The position numbers and the translations under genes are program-made. Shown here piece by piece: positions 25,656 to 34,686 of a stretch of DNA of 64,000 nucleotides (position 1 is the first letter of the stretch; each line of letters starts with the position of its first letter). Location of the stretch: contig NZ_JRLF01000015.1 of NCBI RefSeq assembly GCF_001404985.1, positions 558,001-622,000 of the forward strand. Direction: 5' to 3'. Source of the DNA: Flavobacterium aquidurense (lineage in GTDB: Bacteria; Bacteroidota; Bacteroidia; Flavobacteriales; Flavobacteriaceae). The notes beneath the pieces are model-generated. The model was not told where the DNA came from. It did not search any database and was given only the letters and a program-made list of their open reading frames with translations.

Positions 25656-26372
25656 TTAATTCATTTTAGGTTTTGAATCCACTTGGTAACTGCTTTTTGG
25701 GTCACTCATATTCACTTCTTTGGTCAATTTTCCTTTTAGATAAAACTGCCACATATTTGCTTTTTTACCGTTTACAAATTTCCCTTTTGAAGCTACTACT
25801 CCGTCAGCATCATAAAAAACAGCATCGCCGTTGTACTCATTATTTTTATAAGTAGTCTGCTCTAAAAGAATTCCGTTTTGCCCATATTTTTTATAAACTC
25901 CATCTTTTAATCCGTTTATGTAATTCATTTCTTCGGCAATTTTAGAGTTTGGATAATAAACTGTTCTCAGACCTTCCAGTTTTCCATTTTTATAATTTTC
26001 AAGTGTCATAATCACTTTCGAAGCTTTATGATAATATTTCCATTCCCCTTCACGAGCTTTACCAATTTCTTTGCCTTCGCTTACTTTATTTTTATTCTGA
26101 TCATAAAAAATAGTATATGAACTTCCGTCATTTGCAGTAAAATCCCTGGTTGCTATAACATCACCTTTTTTTGTATCATCGAAAAATTTAAACACACCGG
26201 TTTCTTTCCCATGATTAAAGGTCCCTTCGTAACGAGGACGTTTAGAGACATCATAAGTTCCTTTCCAGACTCCGTCTTTTTTTCCGTTATTATCAGTTTT
26301 ATTAAAATCCTGAGCAGATACTATGATAGCATTTAAAAAAAGCAATCCTATTATTATTTTTTTATAAATCAT
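25656..26372 (-). CDS. Secreted MORN-variant repeat protein (YwqK-like)
   Basis: 238 residues with a signal peptide (ending NAIIVSAQ) and repeated MORN-like units of about 20-24 residues with the pattern NGKKDGVWKGTYD, NHGKETGVFKF, REGEWKYY, NGKLEGLRTVYYPNS, NGLKDGVYKKYGQNG and NGKKANMWQFYLKG. Databases call these toxin-antitoxin YwqK-family antitoxins, but there is no toxin partner here. In Bacteroidota they are usually envelope proteins of unknown role. Single gene. Confidence 0.82.
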   Translation of the reverse strand: MIYKKIIIGLLFLNAIIVSAQDFNKTDNNGKKDGVWKGTYDVSKRPRYEGTFNHGKETGVFKFFDDTKKGDVIATRDFTANDGSSYTIFYDQNKNKVSEGKEIGKAREGEWKYYHKASKVIMTLENYKNGKLEGLRTVYYPNSKIAEEMNYINGLKDGVYKKYGQNGILLEQTTYKNNEYNGDAVFYDADGVVASKGKFVNGKKANMWQFYLKGKLTKEVNMSDPKSSYQVDSKPKMN

Positions 26373-26430
26373 TGTAATTCAATTTTAAGCTTTAACGAAA
26401 ATGGCTTTAATAAATTATATTTTAGATATA

Positions 26431-26458
26431 AAAAAATCCCGATGAATCGAGATTTTTT
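26431..26458 (-). terminator. Intrinsic terminator after yidC
   Basis: AAAAAATC and GATTTTTT arms with an inner CGAT/ATCG pair around GA and one mismatch. It lies 15 bp after the yidC stop, T-rich on the minus strand. Confidence 0.65.
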
Positions 26459-26472
26459 TATAAATAAGTTCT

Positions 26473-28374
26473 TTATTTTTTATTCTGTTTTTTTACAGCT
26501 TCTTGTTGTTCCATAACTTCCTGAAGACGTTGTTGAAACTTACTTTGTTTTTTAGGCTCTTTTAATTTATTCTCTTGAATCTGAGCGTGAATTTTATCTG
26601 TATCCACAATATAATTTTTGATAACAAACATAATTCCAATAGTAATTAAGTTCGAAATAAAGTTATACAAACTCAATCCTGCACCATAACTATTAAAGAA
26701 AATCAACATCATCAATGGCGAAACATAAATCATGATTTTCATCATTTTTGCCATATCCGGCATACCTTCTTGTTGAGGCGCAGCCATTTGTTGATCACCA
26801 GAAGTCATTTTCATATAGAAGAAAATCGCAATTGCTGCCAAAATTGGAAACAAACTGATATGATCTCCATATAACGGAATGTGGAATGGTAATTTTACAA
26901 CAGCATCAAATGATGATAAATCGTCTGCCCAAAGGAAGCTTTTTTGTCTTAGCTCAAAAGCTGAAGGAAAGAACTGGAATGATGCATACATAAACGGAAG
27001 CTGAATCAATGCCGGAATACATCCTGCCATTGGGTTTACTCCTGCCTTATTGTACAACTTCATTGTTTCTTGCTGTTTCTTCATTGGGTCTTTTTTGAAT
27101 TTTTCTCCCAACTCTGTAATCTCAGGACGTAAAACTTTCATTTTAGCCTGCGACAAGAAAGACTTATATGTAATTGGCGACATAGCCAATTTGATAATAA
27201 TGGTAAAAATGATAATCGCAATTCCGTAAGCAATATAAGAGCTTAAGAATCCGAATAATGGAATAAAGATCCATTTGTTGATCCATCCGAAAATTCCCCA
27301 ACCTAACGGAATAATTTTTTCGAAGTTTTTATCGTATGATTTTAAAATTTTATAATCAGATGGTCCAAAATACCAGCTCATTTTATAATCAACTTCTCCA
27401 TTTGTGAAAGCTAAAGGAACAGTTGCTTTAAATTGTTTGATATAAGTAGTATCTATTTTTTCGTCTTTTACTAAATCATCAGATTGTAACTTCGATTTTT
27501 CGAATGGTTTATCTGTAGACAAAATCGCAGTGAAAAAGTGTTGTTTAAAAGCGATATAACTCACTTTTTCCGGAGTATCTTCTTTTCCTACACCAAGACT
27601 TACTGAGCTGTATTTCTCATCTCCATATTCATATTCTAATTGAGCATAACGTTTTTCAATAGAAACACTTTTCTCATTTCTGTATGATTTTAAATCCCAA
27701 ACTAAATCTAATGGTTTAGATGAATTCAAGATTTTATTCAAACCTTGAGAACGAATATCAAAACCAACTAAATAATCATTTGCTTTTAATACGTATTTAT
27801 ATTCCAAAAATTCATTAGCTCCTGCTTTCAAACGCATTGTCAGGATTTGATCTCCACCGTTTTTAGCCAACGTTGGCTCAAAATACAAATCTTTAGAGTT
27901 TAAAGTTCTGTTGTCAGTCGTTTGTAATTGAATATTTAAATCTGAATTATTATCTTTAATCAATTCTACTAATTGCCCGGAATTTTTCTCAAACTTTTTG
28001 AATTCTTTCAACGTAGCTTCTACTATATAACCACCTTTGTTGGCGATTTTTAGTATCATTTTTTCGTTTTCAAGAGTTGTAAAACCTTCTTTAGCAGAAG
28101 GAAGTGTAGCTGAATAAGCAAAACCTCCCAATGTTTTTTGTAATTGCGCTAATTGAACTGTATCGCCCGGAGTTGTTGCAGCAACTGGCAAAACAGCTGT
28201 TTTAGTTTTATCAGTTTTAGCTTGTGCTTCTTGTTTGGCAACTAATTCTTTCTTGGCTTTTTCAGCAGCAATCTCCTTGTCAGAAGGTTGATTTTGGTAC
28301 ATAATCCAAATCAAAATTCCAAATATCAATACAAAACCAATGATTGAATTAAGATCAAATTTTTTTTCTTCCAT
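26473..28374 (-). CDS. yidC: Membrane protein insertase YidC
   Basis: 633 residues, the long Bacteroidota form. An N-terminal membrane helix (about 8-24) precedes a large periplasmic beta domain (about 60-350). Then comes the conserved five-helix insertase core (about 365-590) with ASPITYKSFLSQAKMK-type coupling loop, NPMAGCIPALIQLPFM and ISNLITIGIMFVI. The C-terminal tail is rich in Lys and Gln and suits ribosome contact. It inserts and folds inner-membrane proteins with or without SecYEG. It lies 81 bp downstream of pyrG and probably shares its transcript. Confidence 0.96.
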   Translation of the reverse strand: MEEKKFDLNSIIGFVLIFGILIWIMYQNQPSDKEIAAEKAKKELVAKQEAQAKTDKTKTAVLPVAATTPGDTVQLAQLQKTLGGFAYSATLPSAKEGFTTLENEKMILKIANKGGYIVEATLKEFKKFEKNSGQLVELIKDNNSDLNIQLQTTDNRTLNSKDLYFEPTLAKNGGDQILTMRLKAGANEFLEYKYVLKANDYLVGFDIRSQGLNKILNSSKPLDLVWDLKSYRNEKSVSIEKRYAQLEYEYGDEKYSSVSLGVGKEDTPEKVSYIAFKQHFFTAILSTDKPFEKSKLQSDDLVKDEKIDTTYIKQFKATVPLAFTNGEVDYKMSWYFGPSDYKILKSYDKNFEKIIPLGWGIFGWINKWIFIPLFGFLSSYIAYGIAIIIFTIIIKLAMSPITYKSFLSQAKMKVLRPEITELGEKFKKDPMKKQQETMKLYNKAGVNPMAGCIPALIQLPFMYASFQFFPSAFELRQKSFLWADDLSSFDAVVKLPFHIPLYGDHISLFPILAAIAIFFYMKMTSGDQQMAAPQQEGMPDMAKMMKIMIYVSPLMMLIFFNSYGAGLSLYNFISNLITIGIMFVIKNYIVDTDKIHAQIQENKLKEPKKQSKFQQRLQEVMEQQEAVKKQNKK

Positions 28375-28455
28375 TATAATTTAAAAAAAGTTATTCGTTA
28401 AAGATATTAGTTATGAGTTTGACTCAAACGTTACATCTTTTTAGAATATTAATTA

Positions 28456-30069
28456 TTATTTTTTATGCGCATTCACTGCAGCAGCCACAAAATTCACAAA
28501 AATTGGATGTGGGTTTGCTACTGTACTTTTATATTCAGGATGATATTGTACACCAATAAAAAACGGATGGTTTTCAAGCTCTACAATTTCTACCAAACCT
28601 GTATCAGGATTTACTCCTGAAGCTTTCAAACCTGCTTTTTGCAGTTCATCAGCATATTTATTATTATACTCATAACGGTGACGGTGACGTTCTGAAATAG
28701 TCGTTTGTCCGTATATTTTATGCGCTAAAGTATTTGGTTTAATATCACATTTCCAAGCTCCAAGACGCATTGTTCCACCTTTGTCAGTAATTGTTTTTTG
28801 TTCTTCCATTAAATTCACCACCGGATGAGGAGTTTTCTCGTTCATCTCTGTAGAATTGGCATCAGCATAACCTAAAATATTTCTGGAATACTCGATAACA
28901 GACATTTGCATTCCTAAACAAATTCCGAAAAACGGAATATTGTTCTCACGTGCAAAACGAACTGCTTCAATTTTTCCTTCAATACCTCTTTCTCCAAAAC
29001 CAGGCGCTACTAATACTCCGTCAAGAGGTCCTAATTTCTCTTCAACATTATCACTATTAATGTGTTCTGAATGTATAGAAATTACGTTTACTTTGGTTTC
29101 GTTTGAAGCTCCTGCATGAATAAACGCCTCTAAAATAGATTTGTAACAATCCTGCATTTCTACATATTTCCCAATCAAACCAATATTTACGGTATGTTTT
29201 GGATTTTTTAATCTGCGTAAAAAGGTATTCCAGTTTTTTAAATCCGGAGCTGCTTTTTTAGGTAAATCTAATTTCTTTAAAGCTACCACATCTAATCCTT
29301 CTTCAAGCATTAAATTTGGAACTTCATATATTGTTGAAGCATCAATTGACTGAATTACGGCTTCTCTTTTTACATTACAAAACAACGCTAATTTATTACG
29401 CAATTCATCAGAAAGTTCGTGCTCTGTTCTACAAACCAAGATATCAGCTTTGATACCGCTTTCCATCAATGTTTTTACAGAGTGTTGTGTAGGTTTTGTC
29501 TTTAACTCACCAGCAGCTGCCAAATAAGGAACTAAAGTTAAATGAATAACAATTCCGTTGTTTTCTCCTAATTCCCAAACCAACTGACGAACAGACTCTA
29601 TATAAGGTAGTGACTCAATATCACCAACTGTTCCGCCAATTTCAGTAATTACAATATCATAATCGCCGGATTTACCCAACAATTGCATTCTGTCTTTGAT
29701 TTCGTTTGTAATATGAGGAACAACCTGAACTGTTTTTCCTAAAAACTCCCCTCTTCTTTCTTTTTCAATAACAGAAAGATAAACTCTTCCTGTTGTAACG
29801 TTATTTGCCTGAGAAGTAGGAACATTTAAAAACCGTTCGTAATGACCTAAATCTAAATCTGTTTCAGCACCATCATCTGTTACATAACATTCTCCGTGCT
29901 CATATGGATTCAACGTACCCGGATCCACATTTATATACGGATCGAATTTTTGAATAGTTGTACGATATCCTCTTCCTTGTAACAATTTTGCTAAAGATGC
30001 GGCGATAATTCCTTTTCCTAATGAAGAAGTCACACCGCCTGTAACAAAAATATATTTTGTTTGATTCAT
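28456..30069 (-). CDS. pyrG: CTP synthase
   Basis: 537 residues from ATG 30069 (MNQTKYIFVTGGVTSSLGKG). The ORF extends to 30141 without family similarity. It converts UTP to CTP with glutamine and ATP. Synthetase domain about 1-265 with P-loop GGVTSSLGKG and HGECYVTDDGAETDLD. Class-I glutaminase about 295-535 with nucleophile Cys in FFGICLGMQM and the His-Glu pair in YHPEYKS. It is the first gene of the pyrG-yidC unit. Confidence 0.97.
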   Translation of the reverse strand: MNQTKYIFVTGGVTSSLGKGIIAASLAKLLQGRGYRTTIQKFDPYINVDPGTLNPYEHGECYVTDDGAETDLDLGHYERFLNVPTSQANNVTTGRVYLSVIEKERRGEFLGKTVQVVPHITNEIKDRMQLLGKSGDYDIVITEIGGTVGDIESLPYIESVRQLVWELGENNGIVIHLTLVPYLAAAGELKTKPTQHSVKTLMESGIKADILVCRTEHELSDELRNKLALFCNVKREAVIQSIDASTIYEVPNLMLEEGLDVVALKKLDLPKKAAPDLKNWNTFLRRLKNPKHTVNIGLIGKYVEMQDCYKSILEAFIHAGASNETKVNVISIHSEHINSDNVEEKLGPLDGVLVAPGFGERGIEGKIEAVRFARENNIPFFGICLGMQMSVIEYSRNILGYADANSTEMNEKTPHPVVNLMEEQKTITDKGGTMRLGAWKCDIKPNTLAHKIYGQTTISERHRHRYEYNNKYADELQKAGLKASGVNPDTGLVEIVELENHPFFIGVQYHPEYKSTVANPHPIFVNFVAAAVNAHKK

Positions 30070-30250
30070 TCTGTTGTTGTTTGTATTGTAGTTGTGTAAA
30101 AAACTTGGCAAAAGTACAAATTTAATTAGACAATTTATCAAATAGAGAATGAGATAATTTGCAAATTTTTAAATAGAACAATTACATCTTTCCGTAATCG
30201 ATACTTTTAACTTTAATTGGATATTCTTTTTAAACAATGCCTTTATTTTT

Positions 30251-30643
30251 TCAAATAAATACAAGATTATAAAATGAAAAAATAAAGAAGAGTGTACTCA
30301 GAATTATATCTAAAGTTAATACTTTCTTTAAATTAGAGGCTTTGAGCAATTTATTTATAGAGAAACGAGCTATTAATTGCACCAGAAAGAATAAAAATAT
30401 TTTTATACTATAGGAATTAAAAGCAATTGCTTCTTTAAAATTAAGTCTTAATATTTGAGAAAAAGCCCGTGTCAGACCGCGACTTTTACAATAAGCCAAA
30501 GGCATTCCTTCGCAAGAAGAAGGAAAACCGAAATTTAGGAATGGCATTATAAAGCAATAAAAAAAGATAAACATGATTATTACAATAAAAATCATGTTTA
30601 TCTTTTTATAAGAATCAATTTCGTAGGAGGATTTTATTTCCAC
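30251..30643 (-). CDS. DUF2752 membrane protein
   Basis: 130 residues with three hydrophobic helices. The segment YCKSRGLTRAFSQILRLNFKEAIAFN (about 51-76) corresponds to the DUF2752 signature with its TRA and AFN elements. The usual CPxCG is here reduced to single cysteines (SCEGMPLAYCK). Function unknown. It lies 9 bp downstream of the DUF4190 gene, a pairing common in this phylum. Confidence 0.78.
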   Translation of the reverse strand: MEIKSSYEIDSYKKINMIFIVIIMFIFFYCFIMPFLNFGFPSSCEGMPLAYCKSRGLTRAFSQILRLNFKEAIAFNSYSIKIFLFFLVQLIARFSINKLLKASNLKKVLTLDIILSTLFFIFSFYNLVFI

Positions 30644-30652
30644 AAAAGAGAT

Positions 30653-31069
30653 TTATTTCGTTTCTTCAACCTTTACAGTAATAGTATCATTTGCTACTTC
30701 TACAGCGTTTAAAGAATCTTGTACTTTAGCTGACTCTGCAGTTGCTGAATCTATAGCATTTGTTATTTCGTCTTTATGAGATAATACTGCTGAACCTATT
30801 GATCCTACTACAACCAATACCCATATAATAACAAAAGCGGTTGCTACGATCCCTAAGATCAAACCTGCTTTTGGCATTGTGGTAGGAGCATTTTCTCTTT
30901 TTGCCTGTGACAAACCAATTGCTCCAAAAATTATTGCCAGAACCCCAAAAAATACTGCGATCAAACCAAAACAAGGTATAAATGCTGCAATTGCAGCAAC
31001 GATTCCTAATACTAAAGCCGCAATACCCATTCCCTGACCTGCGTTTGAGGGTTGTAAATTGTTTTCCAT
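30653..31069 (-). CDS. DUF4190 membrane protein
   Basis: 138 residues. Two Gly/Ala/Ile-rich membrane segments (about 14-52 and 68-92) with the repeated GxAALVLGIVA / GLILGIVAT pattern typical of DUF4190, then an acidic, Ala/Val-rich C-terminal tail (about 95-138). It is upstream of and coupled to DUF2752. Function unknown; a membrane-organising or envelope-stress role is only a guess. Confidence 0.8.
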   Translation of the reverse strand: MENNLQPSNAGQGMGIAALVLGIVAAIAAFIPCFGLIAVFFGVLAIIFGAIGLSQAKRENAPTTMPKAGLILGIVATAFVIIWVLVVVGSIGSAVLSHKDEITNAIDSATAESAKVQDSLNAVEVANDTITVKVEETK

Positions 31070-31077
31070 ATAGTTAT

Positions 31078-31270
31078 TTATGTTAATTTTTACAAAAATA
31101 GAAAAACACTTATGTGAACAGGTGAGAATCTGTCAAAGTTATTAACAAATAAATTAAAAGGGGAATTCTTGTTATTTAAGAAAGTTGGGAGTACTACACA
31201 TTCAATACAAACAGACAGGATGTAAAACCTGCCATAATACTTGCTATTGAAATAAATTTTGACATAAAAA
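31078..31270. other. Gene-free stretch before the tandem repeat
   Basis: AT-rich, no open frame or stem-loop of note. It leads into the duplicated 96-nt element. Confidence 0.5.
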
Positions 31271-31366
31271 AAATATTATAATTTTAAAACATCGACTTGT
31301 ACACTTTTAAAAATTCAGTCTTGAATTCAGTGGTGTCAATTTGTTTTTAAAAATTATAATATTTTT
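31271..31366. repeat. 96-nt palindrome-ended element, copy 1
   Basis: Begins AAATATTATAATTTTAAAA and ends TTTTTAAAAATTATAATATTTTT-like, so its ends are inverted repeats. Inside lie CGACTTGTACAC, the hairpin AATTCAGTCTTGAATT (6-bp arms, loop GTCT) and GTGGTGTCAATT. Copy 2 begins exactly 104 nt later. Confidence 0.8.
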
Positions 31367-31374
31367 TATTTAGT

Positions 31375-31470
31375 AAATATTATAATTTCAAAATATTGAC
31401 TTGTACACATTAAAAAATTCAGTCTTGAATTCTGTGGTATCAATTAGTTTTTAAAAATTGTAATATTTTT
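31375..31470. repeat. 96-nt palindrome-ended element, copy 2
   Basis: Same length and layout as copy 1, differing at 9 of 96 positions by my count. The central hairpin AATTCAGTCTTGAATT and the TTGTACAC box are unchanged. An 8-nt spacer separates the copies. Confidence 0.8.
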
Positions 31471-31524
31471 ATATATCAAACTTAAATAAAAAAAACGATA
31501 TAGCAAAAGATTTTTCTTACTATT

Positions 31525-31761
31525 TTATTTTAAAGGCTTGGGATATTGCTTCTTAATGTTTCGAATCAATTCCTCCAGACCATTAAGTTTTAATTCGTAG
31601 ACAAGTGCGAGTTGTTGCCCTAATTCCCCATTTGGGAATCCTTTATTATGATACCAAACTACATAATATTCAGGAAGATCAATTAAAAATCGTCCTTCGT
31701 ATTTACCGAAAGGCATTTTGGTGTGGGCTAATTTTATGAGAAGTTTTTTGTCTGGTTCCAT
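31525..31761 (-). CDS. DUF3820 protein
   Basis: 78 residues, soluble. The family core is visible as KMPFGKYEGRFLIDLPEYYVVWYHNKGFP (about 15-43), which resembles the exodeoxyribonuclease X C-terminal (exoX-C) type module. The remainder is helical. It is probably a small nucleic-acid-related protein, but the role is unknown. Single gene, close to the 96-nt repeats on its 3' side. Confidence 0.82.
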   Translation of the reverse strand: MEPDKKLLIKLAHTKMPFGKYEGRFLIDLPEYYVVWYHNKGFPNGELGQQLALVYELKLNGLEELIRNIKKQYPKPLK

Positions 31762-31879
31762 GTTGTAAAGAAAAAAGAAGCAAGAAGAAAGAATATAGAC
31801 TCATTCTTTCTTCTTGCTTCTATTGTATGCAAAGCTATTGTTATTTTTATTCTTTTGCCACAGATTTTAGAATAGTTTA

Positions 31880-31939
31880 CAGTCGTAGTCACAGTTTTCA
31901 GTTTATAACTGACTGTTTACTGTCAATGAAAACTGTGAC
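31880..31939. repeat. CAGTnn short-period repeat at the nagB stop
   Basis: CAGTCG-TAGTCA-CAGTTTT-CAGTTT from 31880 pairs with ACTGTCAATGAAAACTGTGACT ending at the nagB stop codon. Probably acts as a terminator hairpin. Confidence 0.6.
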
Positions 31940-33868
31940 TTAGTAATGCCATCTCACGAAAGCTTCCATCGCTGCGTAAGTTGCCAAACCTAATTCCTGG
32001 TACAATGCTGCTGTTTCGGCATTTCTGTCTTCGGCTCTTTGCCAAAATTCCCTGGCATCAGTTCCCTGAAAAACAACACCATCTTTTTGCGATTGGTGCT
32101 TGAAGATTCCGTGACGTTTTGCCAAGACCTGATCAGGACTCATTGGTACAGCCATTTCAACTTCATCAATTCCCCATTCCTGCCATGCTCCACGGTACAA
32201 CCACAACCAGCAATCATCCATAAATGATTTTGGTTTTAAGGCTTTTACCGCTTCAAAAATAGCATCCAGACATACCTTGTGTGTTCCGTGTGGATCTGCT
32301 AAATCTCCTGCTGCATATATTTGATGTGGTTTAATTTTTTCGATTAAATCCATTGTCAATTGAATATCTTCCTGCCCAATTGGTTTTTTCTCGATTGTTC
32401 CGGTTTCATAGAAAGGCAATTCCATAAAATGAATCTGATCGTCAGTTAAACCAACAAAATGACTTGTTGCTCTCGCTTCTCCTTTTCTGATTAAACCTTT
32501 AATGTAACGAACTTCAGGAATATCAATTTCACTGTTCTTTTTATTTTCTAAAAAGGTTTGCGCTTTTTGGTAAATATTATCTGCTTCGGCGCTTTTGATT
32601 CCAAATTTCTCATTATAATCAATTACGAACCTTGCAAAACGCAACGCCTCATCATCAGCAACAGCAATATTTCCAGAAGTTTGATAAGCAACATGCACTT
32701 CATGTCCTTGCTCTTGCAAACGCATAAAAGTTCCTCCCATACTAATGATATCATCATCAGGATGCGGACTAAAAATCAATACACGTTTTCTGGCTGGTTC
32801 TGCTCTTTCCGGACGGTTTGAATCGTCTGCATTTGGTTTTCCGCCTGGCCAGCCTGTAATTGTATTTTGTAATTTATTGAAAATCTTGATATTTATATCA
32901 TATGCCGGACCAGAATCTGCCAATAAATCACTCATTCCGTGTTCGATATAATCAGCGTCAGTAAGCATTAAAATTGGTTTTTTAAGCTGAAGTGCCAATC
33001 CCAAAACTGCTTTACGAGTCAATTTATCTGTCCAGATTACTTTTTCAACCAACCAGGGTTTGTTGATTCTGGTTAGTTTTGAAGAAGCTTCTTTGTCTAA
33101 AATAAAAACGGCATTATTATGCTCCTGCAAAAATGAAGCTGGTACTCTATTGGTAACTTCATCTTCTACAGATCTTTTTACCACATTTGCTTTTCCTTCT
33201 CCCCAAGCCAATAAAATCACTCTTTTAGCTTCCATGATTTTTTTTACTCCAAGTGTAATTGCAGTTCTTGGCGTATTGCTTAACCCGAAGAAATCTTTAC
33301 TTGCCGCTACTCTTGTAATATGATCTAAAGCCACTAAACGTGTTTTAGAGTTTTGCAGCGAACCGGATTCATTAAAACCAATATGTCCGTTACCACCAAT
33401 TCCAAGAATCTGAAGATCGATTCCGCCTAAAGCTTCAATTTTAGCTTCGTATTCGTGGCAATAATCTGCGATTTGTTCTTTTGTTAAAAGTCCGTCCGGA
33501 ACATGAGCATTTTCAGGTAAAATATCAACGTGATCAAACAACAATTCTTTCATAAAACGAACATAACTGTTGATTGAGTTTGGCTCCATCGGATAATATT
33601 CATCCAAATTAAAACTGATTACGTTTTTAAAACTCAAACCTTCTTCTTTATGCAAACGCACTAATTCAGCATATAATCCTTTTGGAGAAGAACCCGTTGC
33701 AAGACCTAAAATACAAGGTTTATTTTCTTTTTGTTTTGTCTGAATTAAAGCTGCAATTTCCTGAGCTACTGCTTTTGATGCATCAACAGAATTTTCAAAA
33801 ACAACAGTATTGATGTTTTCAAATCGTTTTTCAAAACCTGTCGCTTTGTCTATTTTACTTTTTAACAT
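31940..33868 (-). CDS. nagB: Glucosamine-6-phosphate deaminase fused to a PIG-L (LmbE) deacetylase domain
   Basis: 642 residues. The N-terminal part (about 15-275) is NagB, converting GlcN-6-P to Fru-6-P and ammonia, with FNLDEYYPM (Asp89) and GGNGHIGFNES (His162, Glu167). The C-terminal part (about 360-640) is a PIG-L/LmbE zinc deacetylase fold with HPDDDIISMGG and ADPHGTHKV supplying the expected metal ligands. The fusion could deacetylate and deaminate amino sugars in succession, or the second domain may regulate. This architecture is known in Bacteroidota. A 280-nt leader lies upstream. Confidence 0.93.
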   Translation of the reverse strand: MLKSKIDKATGFEKRFENINTVVFENSVDASKAVAQEIAALIQTKQKENKPCILGLATGSSPKGLYAELVRLHKEEGLSFKNVISFNLDEYYPMEPNSINSYVRFMKELLFDHVDILPENAHVPDGLLTKEQIADYCHEYEAKIEALGGIDLQILGIGGNGHIGFNESGSLQNSKTRLVALDHITRVAASKDFFGLSNTPRTAITLGVKKIMEAKRVILLAWGEGKANVVKRSVEDEVTNRVPASFLQEHNNAVFILDKEASSKLTRINKPWLVEKVIWTDKLTRKAVLGLALQLKKPILMLTDADYIEHGMSDLLADSGPAYDINIKIFNKLQNTITGWPGGKPNADDSNRPERAEPARKRVLIFSPHPDDDIISMGGTFMRLQEQGHEVHVAYQTSGNIAVADDEALRFARFVIDYNEKFGIKSAEADNIYQKAQTFLENKKNSEIDIPEVRYIKGLIRKGEARATSHFVGLTDDQIHFMELPFYETGTIEKKPIGQEDIQLTMDLIEKIKPHQIYAAGDLADPHGTHKVCLDAIFEAVKALKPKSFMDDCWLWLYRGAWQEWGIDEVEMAVPMSPDQVLAKRHGIFKHQSQKDGVVFQGTDAREFWQRAEDRNAETAALYQELGLATYAAMEAFVRWHY

Positions 33869-34124
33869 GATATAGTTTTTTTTACTTTTCTAAATATAAT
33901 TTTCAACTAAAAAATTTCATTTTCTTTTATAGAAACACAGGAAAGAATATTGCTAAATAAATAGCAACCAACATTATATAAAAATAAAATCTTTATAAAT
34001 GTAATCCAACAAAATTTAAATTATTGATTTGAAGCAGAATTTGGAATAATTCTTTTTATCTCTAAAAAGAACTAAATAATATTGAAAACAGAATCTCATT
34101 TCAGCCTCAATAAATTGCGTTATT

Positions 34125-34152
34125 TTTGCAATAATTTGCATTTTTTTTGCAA
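34125..34152. repeat. Three TTTGCA boxes in the nagB leader
   Basis: TTTGCA occurs at 34125-34130, 34135-34140 and 34146-34151, the last just downstream of the predicted -7 element on the minus strand. They could form operator half-sites or be AT-rich coincidence. Confidence 0.3.
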
Positions 34153-34154
34153 AA

Positions 34155-34187
34155 CAAAGATACTACATTATATTATTATTGACCAAA
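34155..34187 (-). promoter_or_regulatory. Promoter of the nagB fusion gene
   Basis: Minus-strand TTTG (plus CAAA at 34184-34187), 21-nt spacer and TATCTTTG (plus CAAAGATA at 34155-34162) match the Bacteroidota consensus. Transcription would start near 34148, giving an unusually long leader of about 280 nt. The rest of 33869-34284 shows no gene. Confidence 0.6.
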
Positions 34188-34238
34188 ATTAGATATCAAT
34201 ATTTTGTTAATTTTAAAACATTAAAAATAAAACAAAAA

Positions 34239-34265
34239 AAAAGCCGTCAAAAATTGACGGCTTTT
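34239..34265 (-). terminator. Intrinsic terminator after the OsmC gene
   Basis: AAAAGCCGTCAA (34239-34250) pairs perfectly with TTGACGGCTTTT (34254-34265). Loop AAAA-type, T-rich flank on the minus strand. Confidence 0.85.
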
Positions 34266-34284
34266 AAATTTTTATACTCAGTAT

Positions 34285-34686
34285 TTACTTCCAGTTAAAA
34301 GTAATTTTCTTTTCAATTTCACTGCTTAAACTCAAAAATACAGGACAAGTCATTGCAGAACGCTCCAATATAGTTTTACTTTTTTCGTCTGCATCGCTTT
34401 TCATTTCAAAAGCAATTTCAATTGCTCCAATTCTTCGTGGTTCAGCGTTCATTATCTTAGTTACTTCGGCAGTTGAGCCAATGAAATCTACATTTAAATC
34501 GCGCGCTTTGATCCCCATAATAGTCATCATGCAACTTGCCAGAGCATTAGCGACAGTATCTGTGGGAGAAAATGCTTCTCCTTTTCCGTTATTATCAAGT
34601 GGTGCGTCAGAAATAATCTCACTTCCTGATTGCACGTGAATAGATTTTGTTCTTAGATCTCCTAAATAGGTTACTTTTGATGTCAT
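34285..34686 (-). CDS. OsmC-family peroxidase/thiol protein
   Basis: 133 residues. The two conserved cysteines of the OsmC/Ohr fold are present: one in ALASCMMTIMG (about 53) and one in SAMTCPVFLSL (about 113). Members reduce organic or fatty-acid hydroperoxides, others are uncharacterised. The start ATG overlaps the stop of the LysM gene by one base (TAATG), so the two are translationally coupled. Confidence 0.9.
   Translation of the reverse strand: MTSKVTYLGDLRTKSIHVQSGSEIISDAPLDNNGKGEAFSPTDTVANALASCMMTIMGIKARDLNVDFIGSTAEVTKIMNAEPRRIGAIEIAFEMKSDADEKSKTILERSAMTCPVFLSLSSEIEKKITFNWK

Noticed and set aside
25656..26372. Toxin-antitoxin system suggested by the YwqK label
   Set aside because: No toxin-like partner lies beside it, and the protein has a signal peptide and MORN-type repeats.
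31271..31470. CRISPR array or integron attC sites
   Set aside because: There are only two copies, nearly identical throughout with an 8-nt gap. No variable spacers of constant length and no cas or integrase gene are present.
33160..33180. Asn in place of Asp in the nagB GGNGHIGFNE motif as an inactivating change
   Set aside because: As I recall, active Gram-positive NagB enzymes carry NGH at the same place, so it is not a defect.
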